35,662 nt of DNA from Rhodopirellula sp. GTDB lineage: Bacteria > Planctomycetota > Planctomycetia > Pirellulales > Thermoguttaceae. The notes beneath the pieces are model-generated. The model worked only from the letters and a program-made list of their open reading frames with translations, was not told the DNA's origin and made no database searches. The stretch is from assembly GCA_012728855.1 (NCBI GenBank), contig JAAYEH010000506.1, positions 1-35,662 on the forward strand, written 5' to 3'. The translations under genes and the position numbers were made by a program. Positions 9,101 to 17,400 of the stretch are shown here, piece after piece (position 1 is the first letter of the stretch; each line of letters opens with the position of its first letter).

Positions 9101-9708
9101 AGAACGACGGCGACGTCTGGGCGGCGCGGGCCACGGGCAGGTTCGGTCGCGCCCTCTTCTGTGACGCGACGGCCAGTTGCACCGTTGTCCGCGACGATCC
9201 GACGCTCCGGTTCGGCACGTCGGATTTCTCGATCGAACTCTGGATCTGTCCGACTATGCTCGCGATCGAATCCCAGGACGCCCGGCGCCGCTTCATGAGC
9301 AAGGACAACTTCCCCAACACCTGGTGGAATCTGAACCTCACGACGGACGGCAAGCCATTTTTGGAAATGGTCGACGCAAACAAGGCCGGCTGCGCCAACC
9401 GGCCGGTTGGCACCATCCCGGAAAATGCCTGGACCCATCTCGTGGTCGTGGTCGATCGGGCCAATTCCAAGACCAGGTACTATTTCAACGGCAAGCTGGA
9501 CAGCTCCCAAGACATCCCACCCGCATTCAGCGGCGCACTCGATGCAGAAGGTGGTGACCTCTCCCTTGGCTCTTCGTGGCAGCCGTTCGTCGGCCTGTTG
9601 GACGAAGTGAAGATCTACAAGCGTGTATTGACCGAAAGCGAGATCAAAGCCGGCTACGAGAAAGAGAAAGACAACCGTAGCAACTCGGAGTACCAACTCG
9701 TCGAGTAA
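6184..9708 (+). CDS. Secreted right-handed beta-helix protein with C-terminal LamG domain
   Basis: A 1174-residue exported protein. Residues 1-32 are a signal peptide ending near NAPAQ. From about residue 47 (LYVANVGNDSWSG) it has a DUF1565-type start of a parallel beta-helix, with repeated coils carrying HNHIHH/NNFIHDG-type turns up to about residue 640, as in polysaccharide lyases and pectin-active enzymes. Residues about 726-930 form a jelly-roll-like module. Residues about 950-1165 (GYWKFDEADGY to LDEVKIYKR) are a LamG/concanavalin-A-like domain. The likely role is binding or cleaving a polysaccharide outside the cytoplasm; no catalytic residue can be assigned. It starts at an ATG with a purine-rich AAGAGG leader and is transcribed alone, divergent from the HAD gene. 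Confidence 0.88.
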   Translation: MFVQTLRLAARNVSTLLTLTCLACCVSNAPAQEADSGRVRSRAEELTLYVANVGNDSWSGRLGDPNADATDGPLATVQKALDVIRKTKAAGGLTSPVTVVLRGGVYRQAEPIVFTAADSGSKECPITFQAHPGEEPVISGGNIIRGWEADGSPQSQTRCGGKLWRAAVPAAKTGGKWRFNQLFVNGGRRLRARVPNKGSFLRTDGPTSKGNVRGFYFHEGDVKQWNDLREVLFVVYHSWETSIHHVRSVDTEACVVELHEPAPWAMGTWERQQRYYVENVFEELDEPGEWYLNRVTGTLYYYPLPGETMADVEVVAPAVASTLVRFDGGASKDETVEHLHFRGISFLHSNANLARLRNPGQGEIYQPGLIMATGLRNASFEDCTIAHTGAHGIWLAAGCEDNRVERCHIHDLGGGGVYIGGGWGLHEATPTQRIVVDNNFIHDGSHLFHGAHGVWIGRSSYNTATHNEISNFDYSGISCGWSWGFQPSSAHHNNLDYNHIHHLGNGDGLGDMGGIYTLGISPGTTERYNHIHHVYNYAHVSHGSGVYPDEGSSEILIENNVVYRVRTCPLFQHYGKDNIVRNNILALGGTGQLQRCREDKPCHYIAEGNIVFADIEQMLGGVWKSGDWKVGRNVYWSTAGPPKFAGMDFETWRTKGNDGSSIVADPLFVDAANDDFRLKPDSPALKLGFKPIDLGKTGLYGEKDWVELPKRYQDRPLNEIPAPVEPPFVVNFDFEGDELGAEPLDVHIVKGGDQASLTVSNDTAATGSQSLKFADAPGLQHGFAPHLYCNPSYSTGNVQISWDMLNSKDAPAGFYLEVRQWDDSPYLVGPTVSVAPDGRVTAGKQEVGMIPLGQWVHVDIGIDLGEGKPKTYRFTLSVPNRDPIVAQIPYVSEAFEKITWFGISSTSDAATVFHVDNLKLGTAEQLAGAPQRKRKATAARVRPREPANDQMLMGYWKFDEADGYVAEDNSGYKNDGDVWAARATGRFGRALFCDATASCTVVRDDPTLRFGTSDFSIELWICPTMLAIESQDARRRFMSKDNFPNTWWNLNLTTDGKPFLEMVDANKAGCANRPVGTIPENAWTHLVVVVDRANSKTRYYFNGKLDSSQDIPPAFSGALDAEGGDLSLGSSWQPFVGLLDEVKIYKRVLTESEIKAGYEKEKDNRSNSEYQLVE

Positions 9709-9935
9709 GACTGACAGGCAATGCGCCCTTGGGCTGATCCGGTGCGGGAAGCGGGATCGCTCGATGAAAGCTTCTCGCAAAACGACGCATACTCCTGCAA
9801 TTCTACAAGCTGCGACGCGAAAAACACCAGGACGATCCCTGGCGCGCCGGTGGCGGTGTCGCCGTTGCTCGGCGGGGTTCGAGAAGCTGGCGGGTGACGG
9901 CCCGTTGGGCTTTGGCGGCCCGTGGTTTGGGTCAC

Positions 9936-11468
9936 TCACTTGAACCCCAGGGCCCACGCCGCGAAGCCGAACACGAAGCCCGGCAAAAGGGCGACAACCG
10001 CCAGGTTGAGCCAGAAACCTGCGCGCGCCATCGACCAGATCGTCACGCGACCGGAACTGAAGATGATGGCGTTGGGCGCTGTTGCCGCCGGGAGCATGAA
10101 CGCGCAACTCGCCGCCAACGCCGTCGGGACGGCGAGCAGGAGGGGGTCGATCTTCATGCCTTGGGCCGCCCCGAAGACAATCGGCAGGAAGGCCGTCGCG
10201 ACCGCCGTATTGCTGGCAATCTCTGTGAGGAAGACGACGACCAGGCAAACCACCAGAACCAGAACGACCGCGGGCAGGCCGTGGAGCCCCGCGACCTGCT
10301 GTCCCACCCAGTCGTTGAACCCGGCGTCGACCGCCGCGGCGGCGAGACTGAGGCCGCCGCCGAAAAGGAGTAGCACGCCCCAAGGGAGCTTCACGGCCGT
10401 CTCCCAGTCGAGAGCGAAAACGCCCCGTCGAAGATCGACGGGAACGATGAACAGCAGCAGCGCGCCGCCCAAGGCGATCATGGGATCGTTGACGCGTTCG
10501 ATGATGGGAAGCCTCGCGACGAGCCAGTCCCACCGGCCGATCGGCTCGCGGAAGATCCAGGCAAGCGCCGTCACGACGAACACGCCCAGCACGGTCCACT
10601 CCCCGCGAGACACTTTTCCGAGGTTTCGCAGTTCGGTGCGGATCAGTTGCCTGCCGCCGGGGATGGCGGACATTCGCAAGGGGTGAAAGACGAAAACCAG
10701 CATCAGCCAGGCGGTTGCCAGCAGCGCCATGCTCAATGGCACCGCGAAGAGCATCCAGCGTCCGAAACTGATCGAAATGCCCTTCGTGGCCAAAAAGCCG
10801 GCCAGAAACGTATTGGGCGGTGTGCCTACGAGCGTGCCGATTCCGCCGATGCTGGCCGCGTAGGCGATGCCCAACAGGACCGCGACGGTGAAGTCGTCTG
10901 ACTCGGTGTTCTGCCGGCCCGGCCGGCGCGGCGCGGTTGGCTCCTCCCCGTTGAGCCGGTCGGCCAGCAGCGAGGCCACGCTCAGGCCGATGGGCAGCAT
11001 CATCATCGCCGTGGCCGTGTTGCTGATCCACATACTGAGCATGGCTGTGGCAATCATGAACCCGCCGACGAGATGCCGCGGGCGCGTGCCGACCGCCAGC
11101 ACCGTCAGCAAGGCGATTCGCCGATGGAGATTCCATCGTTCGATCGCCTGGGCGATCATGAAACCGCCCATGAATAGGAAGATATACGGATTGGCATACG
11201 GCCTGGCCGCCTCGTCAAACGTGAGAACACCGGCCAGCGGAAAGAGAATCAACGGTATGAGGGAGGTGATCGGCAGGGGCAAGGCTTCGGTGACCCAGAG
11301 CACGCCGATCATGGCCCCGACCGCCGCCACGCGCCGTCCCGGCTCCGGTAGTTCGCCGGCCCATTGGGTAAGGTAGTACATCAGCACCGCCAGCGCCGGC
11401 GCGCCGATGCGACCCGCCCAGATCAGGGCGATTTTGCCGGGATATGCAGGAGGAGGTTTGCAATCCAT
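9936..11468 (-). CDS. DASS-family (SLC13) sodium/dicarboxylate or sulfate symporter
   Basis: A 510-residue inner-membrane transporter of the divalent anion:sodium symporter family. It carries both Ser-Asn-Thr motifs that bind substrate in VcINDY-type proteins: SNTATAMMMLPIG (149-151) and SNTAVATAFLPIVFG (419-421). Many hydrophobic segments and an amphipathic GGFMIAQAIERW helix also fit. The substrate is probably a C4-dicarboxylate, citrate or sulfate; sequence alone does not decide. The ATG at 11468 is preferred over the open frame to 11528 because AGAAGG stands 8 bases upstream. It lies tail-to-tail with the beta-helix gene and is divergent from the broken isomerase gene. Confidence 0.92.
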   Translation of the reverse strand: MDCKPPPAYPGKIALIWAGRIGAPALAVLMYYLTQWAGELPEPGRRVAAVGAMIGVLWVTEALPLPITSLIPLILFPLAGVLTFDEAARPYANPYIFLFMGGFMIAQAIERWNLHRRIALLTVLAVGTRPRHLVGGFMIATAMLSMWISNTATAMMMLPIGLSVASLLADRLNGEEPTAPRRPGRQNTESDDFTVAVLLGIAYAASIGGIGTLVGTPPNTFLAGFLATKGISISFGRWMLFAVPLSMALLATAWLMLVFVFHPLRMSAIPGGRQLIRTELRNLGKVSRGEWTVLGVFVVTALAWIFREPIGRWDWLVARLPIIERVNDPMIALGGALLLFIVPVDLRRGVFALDWETAVKLPWGVLLLFGGGLSLAAAAVDAGFNDWVGQQVAGLHGLPAVVLVLVVCLVVVFLTEIASNTAVATAFLPIVFGAAQGMKIDPLLLAVPTALAASCAFMLPAATAPNAIIFSSGRVTIWSMARAGFWLNLAVVALLPGFVFGFAAWALGFK

Positions 11469-11498
11469 GCGTGTGGCCTTCTGAGGGATGGATACGCA

Positions 11499-11528
11499 AG
11501 TGTAGGTTGCGGAGAGGCGGTGCGACAA
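11499..11528 (-). promoter_or_regulatory. Candidate sigma70 promoter of DASS transporter
   Basis: Minus strand: TTGTCG, 18-base spacer, TACACT (4/6 and 4/6 of consensus). It would give a leader of about 25 bases before the ATG at 11468. Found by eye. Confidence 0.3.
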
Positions 11529-11627
11529 GGCTTCCGCTTCTGTCCGGAGCCGTGTCGCCGCGCAACCGCTTGCGTCGGATCATCCGGTGTGGTATGGAAG
11601 AGTTGGTCTGCATGGGGATAGCCTCTA

Positions 11628-11728
11628 AGAGCCTATCCCAAAACCGTCGGGGACTGGCTCATTTTGCGGAGTCTTCGCAGCAAAATGTGCCTGTCCCCCT
11701 CTCTTCGCGAGGTTTTGGGATAGGCTCT
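11628..11728. repeat. 101-bp nested palindromic element
   Basis: Perfect 18-base terminal inverted arms (AGAGCCTATCCCAAAACC at 11628-11645 and its complement at 11711-11728) enclose a second inverted repeat. The inner arms are GGGGACTGGCTCATTTTGC (11649-11667) and a 17/19 match to its complement at 11680-11698, around a 12-base loop. An extra GGGATAG lies just before the left arm. It sits between two divergent genes, so it is not a terminator for either. It resembles REP/RAYT-mobilised or MITE-like elements; from memory, GGGGAC-starting hairpins of this kind are dispersed in planctomycetes, but this is unchecked. It encodes nothing. Confidence 0.75.
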
Positions 11729-11763
11729 AAGTAAACTTCGCTCTCCAATCGAAAGGAACCACG

Positions 11764-12770
11764 ATGCCGTACGCAGTGGATCGCCGCACGTTCCTGGGCA
11801 CGACCGGGAGTCTGCTGCTGGCCGGCGGGGTTGCGGCGAGTCCGCTATGTGCCGCCGAGGAGGCCGGATGGCCCGAGCTGCCGCCGGTCAAGGTCCACGT
11901 GGTCTACCTGGGACTGGGAGGGGCCTGGCCCAAGCCCGATTTCGACGCTCCGAAAGAGATCGAAGAGAAGTTCGCGCCGTATCTGAGCGAATTGGAGAAT
12001 CGTCTGGGCGACGTCCGTTTCGTCGGCGGCGAGTTGATCCCCAACCGCGTCGAGGCGACCCGGGATCTGCTGCCGAAGATCGCCCAGTCCCAAGCCGACG
12101 CCATCCTGGTGATCCATCTGGCCGTCGGCAACGCTCAACCTTTCAAGATGCTGGCGGAGACGGGCAAGCCGGTGGCCATCTACTCCCAGCCGTTCAGCGG
12201 CCACGACTGGATGTACGTGCCGCGGCTGCAGAGAGACGGGTTCCGTCTCATCCTGGCTCCGTCGCGCGACATGGCCGAGATCGATCGGCTGGCTGCGCTG
12301 TTGCGAGTGCCGCAGCGGATGAAGCAGTCGAAGATCATTGCGTGGCGCCGACGAAAATGGCCGGACCGGCATCCCCGCGACTGCCGTTCAGCATTCGCAG
12401 CCACCGGGACGACAACCGGGGAGCCTCGCTGGAAGTCTTCATGAACCAGGATATCGGCCGGAAGGTGACCTGGGCCAAGATCGCCAATCTCGATTCCATC
12501 TTGCTGGCCACCGGCACGATCAGCGAGGTCTGCGATTTCGACGATCGTGGCTGCCGCACCCAGTTGGTCGCGGAAGTGGACAACGCCCGCGCGATGTTCG
12601 AGAAGTGGGGCGCCGGCGTCCTGCCCGACGGCATGATGACGCTGTTGCACCGGGTGCTCTTCTACGGCGACCACGCCGACAACGTGCAGGATCTTGGCCA
12701 TCTGCTCGGACTTCGAGTTCTCCTCGAGGGCCGAGACATGGCCGAACCACCGGCGCCGGCGCAGACGTGA
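11764..12770 (+). pseudogene. Broken Tat-exported sugar-isomerase-like protein
   Basis: The N-terminal part (frame of the ATG at 11764) has a twin-arginine signal (DRRTFLGTTGSLLLAGG) and then about 165 residues of an FucI/AraA-like fold, up to MKQSKII near 12339. From about 12342 the matching C-terminal part continues in a different frame (VAPTKMAGPASPRLPFSIRS to the stop at 12770), with conserved-looking text such as EVFMNQDIGRKVTWAKIAN and GDHADNVQDLGHLLGL. The original frame instead runs into an unrelated 35-residue tail ending at 12444. The two parts total about 335 residues, whereas I recall intact relatives near 450, so an internal deletion of non-triplet length is the simplest reading. 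The AAAGGA ribosome site is intact, so a truncated product might still be made. Confidence 0.8.
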
Positions 12771-12884
12771 TCGAGACGAGTAACTATGGGCAGCCCGGCT
12801 ACCGGAGGCCGCCGAGCGAACTGACGACGCAAACCGTGGCCGACACCGCCGTTATCCTGGTGAAGATCGCGTTGGCGGCGAATC

Positions 12885-14273
12885 TCACTCGCCCCGGCGT
12901 ACGTCTTCCACCACGCGATGTACCGCGCCGGCCACACGGTCCTCAACATCTCCCGCCCAGCGCCACGCCGGGCGACCATACTCGTCGAGATGCGGGCCGC
13001 CCTCGTAGCCCCCCTCCTCCCACACCCGCCGCGAAGGAATGTAAGCTGCCATGTCGTTCGCGTAGCCGCAAACCCACGTCGTCGGGCCGAACTCGCGCTT
13101 GAAACGTAACGAGTAGTCAACCACGGCCTCTCCGCCGATGCCGATCAGCAGCAACTCGTTGCCGATCTGCCAGGCCTGAACCGGATAGGGGTAGGAAGTG
13201 GGGAAGGTTGCCCCCTCTTCCATCATTTTCAGCATTCGCTTCGCCCACCTCGCGTGCAATCCGCTGTTGCCGTTGGCGATGGGCAGCAACTTTTCCCGAG
13301 TCACCAATTCGTCGTACGCCAGGTCGACGAACTCGAACGCTGACCGCAGTCCCACCGACACCGGCTGCATGGGCCGCGCGAGCACTTCTTCCACGGCATC
13401 GGAGAGCATTTTTCCATAACGCTCGCACAGTTCCAGCTTTCGCCGTGGGATGGGATTCTGATCGCCGCCGCAAGCATTGAAGAACATGGCGGCGGTGTCC
13501 GGATGGTTTGCCTCCAGATTGACTTGGGCAAATCCCGGATAATCGCCGCACCATGTGTTGAAGGAGAGCGTCGTGGGGTGGCATGCGTATCCAAACAGCA
13601 CGCCCAGCAACTCGCCTCGCTGCCCCTTTACAGCCAGAACCGGCACGTAGTGATCCACCACGCCCTTCAGTGGCGTCCCCTCGGCTAACTTCTTCGGAAC
13701 CTCCGCCTCGGAATTCTCTCGCCGATTGACCGCAAACGTGCATTTGCCTTCGCCCTTCAGTAGCTGCGCCGGTTGCAGGTTGTCCAACGCTTCGCCCACC
13801 GCCTCCACCACTTGATCCTCCATCCAGTCCGAATACTCGGCGATCAGATGCCGCTGGGCATCGTCCGTGGGGTAGTAATCGACCAGATCGTCCTTCAGAG
13901 CGGGACCGCAGTGGTTGTGTGAGAAGGTGAGCATGAACTCGGACCGAGCCAACGAGAACCGCCGCTGCACTTTGGCATAGAGGCTCTCATAGATCGTCTT
14001 CGACATGCCCATGTGATCGGTGGTCGCCATGACCGCACGCTTGCCGCCAGGCGCCCCCAAAGCCAGCACCTTGACCCACAGGTCATGGATCTTGCCGTCC
14101 GGCTCTCGCTTGCTGCCGTACCCCGCCAGCCAGACCGCGGTCTGTGGAGTAATTACGCGACGGCCAATACCCGCCCGCCAACTCAACTCTTGGCCATCGC
14201 GACCAAAGAGCGATGTCGCCGAGACCAAGGCAAACGCTAACAGCGATTGGGCAACCCAACGCGACATTCTCAT
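12885..14273 (-). CDS. Neutral/alkaline ceramidase-family secreted protein
   Basis: A 462-residue protein related to neutral ceramidases (PF04734-type N-domain). It has a signal peptide (MRMSRWVAQSLLAFALVSAT), then GIGRRVITPQTAVWLAGYG, which is the usual opening of the fold, and metal-ligand candidates TTDH (D86, H87), FSHNHCGP (H119, H121) and GYACHPTTL (H232). It is shorter than true ceramidases (about 650-750 residues) and seems to lack the C-terminal immunoglobulin-like domain. It may therefore cleave another amide-linked lipid or sugar derivative, as suggested for many planctomycete homologues; that is inference. The ATG at 14273 has GAGGGA 10 bases upstream. It is divergent from the GH42-like gene, with which it shares a 198-base control region. 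Confidence 0.88.
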   Translation of the reverse strand: MRMSRWVAQSLLAFALVSATSLFGRDGQELSWRAGIGRRVITPQTAVWLAGYGSKREPDGKIHDLWVKVLALGAPGGKRAVMATTDHMGMSKTIYESLYAKVQRRFSLARSEFMLTFSHNHCGPALKDDLVDYYPTDDAQRHLIAEYSDWMEDQVVEAVGEALDNLQPAQLLKGEGKCTFAVNRRENSEAEVPKKLAEGTPLKGVVDHYVPVLAVKGQRGELLGVLFGYACHPTTLSFNTWCGDYPGFAQVNLEANHPDTAAMFFNACGGDQNPIPRRKLELCERYGKMLSDAVEEVLARPMQPVSVGLRSAFEFVDLAYDELVTREKLLPIANGNSGLHARWAKRMLKMMEEGATFPTSYPYPVQAWQIGNELLLIGIGGEAVVDYSLRFKREFGPTTWVCGYANDMAAYIPSRRVWEEGGYEGGPHLDEYGRPAWRWAGDVEDRVAGAVHRVVEDVRRGE

Positions 14274-14291
14274 GGCTTCGAGTCCCTCTAT

Positions 14292-14319
14292 TTGACGATT
14301 GGATTCACACCACTACAAT
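14292..14319 (+). promoter_or_regulatory. Strong sigma70-like promoter of the GH42-like gene
   Basis: TTGACG, 16-base spacer, TACAAT: 5/6 and 5/6 matches to consensus. It would transcribe rightward with a leader of about 145 bases before the ATG at 14472. A weaker minus-strand candidate (TTGTAG, 17 bases, TCAAAT) overlaps it and could serve the ceramidase-family gene, so the two promoters may compete. Confidence 0.5.
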
Positions 14320-14471
14320 AATCCTATTGCGTTCATCCGACGGAAACGCGCAGGCACAATCCCTTGTTAGGTTGTGGCGTGCGCACAGCCCGATTCCGTT
14401 TCTCCAGGCGGTTCCAGTTTACCTTCGCTGATAAGCCATGGGCAAGTACCATCATCCCACGAGGTGCTCCG

Positions 14472-17400
14472 ATGAAAAGCCTTACGGTCTTGGGGTTGCT
14501 GTTGATCGGCTTGATGTCGCCGCGGACATCGTCCGCCCAAGACGGCGTCGAGGAACTGCTCGAAAACCCGGGCTTCGATGCAGAACTCGACGGCCAGGGC
14601 CTGCCGCGCAATTGGTCCGTATCGCGCGACCGCATCCTTTGGCGGGAAAATGTCTACCTCAGCAAGAACTACGAAATCGTCTCGCGCACCGACGCCTACG
14701 TGCTGGCCACCCAGAGCATTCGGTTGAAGCCGGGCCGGCGCTACACGATCCGCCTGACTCTCAAGGGCGAAGGCGGGGCGCTCGGCGGAGCATTGATCGT
14801 GCATGGCGAAGAGAAGCCCAACCGGGAAATGCCCCTGTTGTGGAACATTCAGCCCTCGGCTGAGTACGAGACATACGTAGGCACGTTCGTTGCACCGAAT
14901 CCGGTTGCCCAGTTGCTCATCTACAATGTCGCCCGCAAGGGCACCATCGCTTATGACCGTGTCTCGCTTCGCGAAGGCGAGCCGGACGAGCCTATCATCG
15001 GCCAATTGTCGCTGCGCGAGATCGATCGGCCGCTTGGCGATCTGCCCGAAACGCGGCACATCAACTGGGCCACCCCCCTGGCCGGCGGGCCCGTGAAGAC
15101 CTGCTTCACGCTGCGGACCTTCCTCTTGCTGCGCGACGCCGTCGACCTGGCCCAGGGCATCGATCTCGATTACGACGTGATCCACACCGGCTACGACGGC
15201 GACGAATGTGTTTCCGACACCGCCCGTCGCGCCATGAAGCGGCTCGGGGAAGGCGGCTACGAGGTTTACGTCGTTGCCAGCCGCCTGTCGGACATCCTGA
15301 CGAAGACGATACGGGAACGCGTAGAGGCGGGGGCCGGCCTGGTCGTGCTTGAAGGCTTCGGTCAGGGAACCAAGCTCCTTCCTGCCGGTCAGTGGAATAC
15401 AGTGGACGACTCCCATTACCTCCGCGCCCCCATTCCCTGGGATCTGATGCCGGAGAAGATCCTTTCCGCCGTCCAGACTGGCGAAATCGGCAAGGGGCGG
15501 GCCGTGCGGCTGACCTTCCCTTTGGCCACAAGCCGCGTCTGGGGGTTGTTGCCCAGCGAGAACTCGATGGCCGCTTACAAGTCGCGCCAGTTTGAATACT
15601 GGCAGTGGTGGGAGTCGTTGCTGGCCCGGGCCATCGTCTGGGCCGCCAAACGCGAAGGCCAAACGACTCTCGTTGTCGGGCGGGACAACGATGAGGGCTG
15701 GTCCGTGACGGCCGACCGCGCGCCGCCCGACGCCCGCATGCGCGTGGTCTTGCGGAGTGGCAGGGAGATTCGTTTCGATGGCCCTCTGCTGCGCAAACCA
15801 CCGCAAGAGATTTCCCGGCAAGCCGACCGCCAATTCGCGCTGACCATCCCCTCCGATCTGCCCGCCGGTCTCGTCATTGCCGACCTGACGCTGTTGGATG
15901 GCCAAGGCCGAGCGCTCGATTGGTGCAGTCTGGCCAAGTCGGTTCGACAGCGAGCGAGAATCGTCGCCTTGAAAACCGACCGCCAGTCCTACGCTCCCGA
16001 GGACGAAGCAACGTTGAATGTCAAGCTCTCCGCATCGCAGCCCGTCGAGACGACCCTCGAGGCCCGGCTGATCGATGCCTTCGGACGCGTCGTAACTGCC
16101 ACGACCCGAACCTGTCACCTGGCGGCAGGCGAGTTAGAGCAGGATTTGACGCTGTCGATCCGCAGTCCGCTATGCGTTCACCATCGCGCCATGGTTCGGT
16201 TGCTGTGCGAAGGCCGCGAGCAAGACAGCGCGTGGGTCGACATGCTCGTTCCCGCGGTCGGTCCGCGTCAGGCTGCCGAAGACTTCATCGCCACGACCTG
16301 GGCGCCCGGCATGACTCATCCGACGGTGCTCGCCGAGTTCTCCACACGCACGCGGCAGCTTGGTCTGAACTCCGAGTTTGGCACCAATTTGTATGCCATG
16401 TCGGAGCATGGGCTGCCGTGCGCGGGGTACATCGGCGTTCCCTCCGGCGCGTTCCGCTGCGAAAAGCACACCGGCAGCGGTGTGCGTCCCGACTGTCTGA
16501 GCAATCCGGCGGTCGTGGCCGACTTCACCCAGTCGGCCCGGGAGACGGCCCGGCAGCAGCAGCCGCACGGGATGTTTGCCGTCGGCATCACCGATGAAGC
16601 TTTTCTCACGTCGCGTCACAAACGCGATGAAGTCTGTTTCTGCGAGCATTGCCAGCGACGCTTTCGAGACTGGCTGCAGGCCCGATACCAAACGCTGTCC
16701 GCGCTCAACGCCCAGTGGGGCACATCCTATACCCAGTGGGACGAAGTCCGCGGCGCGCGAACGGAAGATGTTCGCGGCAAGGCAAACTTCGCGCCCTTTG
16801 TCGATTTCCGCACGTTTATGACCGACGTGTGGGTCGACGGGTGCAAGACGATTACCGACGCCTATCATCAAGTCTCGCCGCAAACGCCGGTGGGGCATAC
16901 GAACACTTTTGGGGCCGACCCCTTCAACGGCAACGACTTCTGGAAGCTCTGTACCCAAGTGGGATTCGGCTGGGGCCAGGAATACTCCGAAGCGATCAAA
17001 GCGAGCGGCCAGAAAGCGATCTTCGACCTCTGGCGGAGCTTCGTCGAGACGCCGGAGTCGCGCACGGCCCGCGGCGCCAAATCGCTGAAAGGTTCGAAAG
17101 GGATGTTTTTCAACTATGGGTGGATTGGCTACGACCACCGCGTGGCCGCCGCCCACTACGAGCCCTGGTGGCTGGCCCTGCACGGTTCACGAGGCGTCAG
17201 CTACTATGCCACGAACTCGATAGATGTGCCGCGCGGGATTTCATGGTCGCTGGTATATCCCAGCCTGCAATTCACTCCGTACTCGAACGCCGTGGCCGAG
17301 GCGCTCGGCGATCTGCGGGCGGGCTGCGGAAAGATATTCCTGGAATATCAGCGCGAGGCGCCGAAAATTGCCCTGCTCTGGTCTTATCCGTCCATGCTCG

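Noticed and set aside
8452..11136. An 894-codon open frame on the minus strand across the beta-helix end and the transporter
   Set aside because: It is antisense to the beta-helix gene and out of frame with the transporter, and its translation is Arg/Gly/Ala-rich without any domain. Long antisense frames are expected in GC-rich coding DNA.
14367..16118. A 583-codon minus-strand frame opposite the GH42-like gene
   Set aside because: It is fully antisense to a well-supported gene, has low-complexity charged text and no ribosome site.
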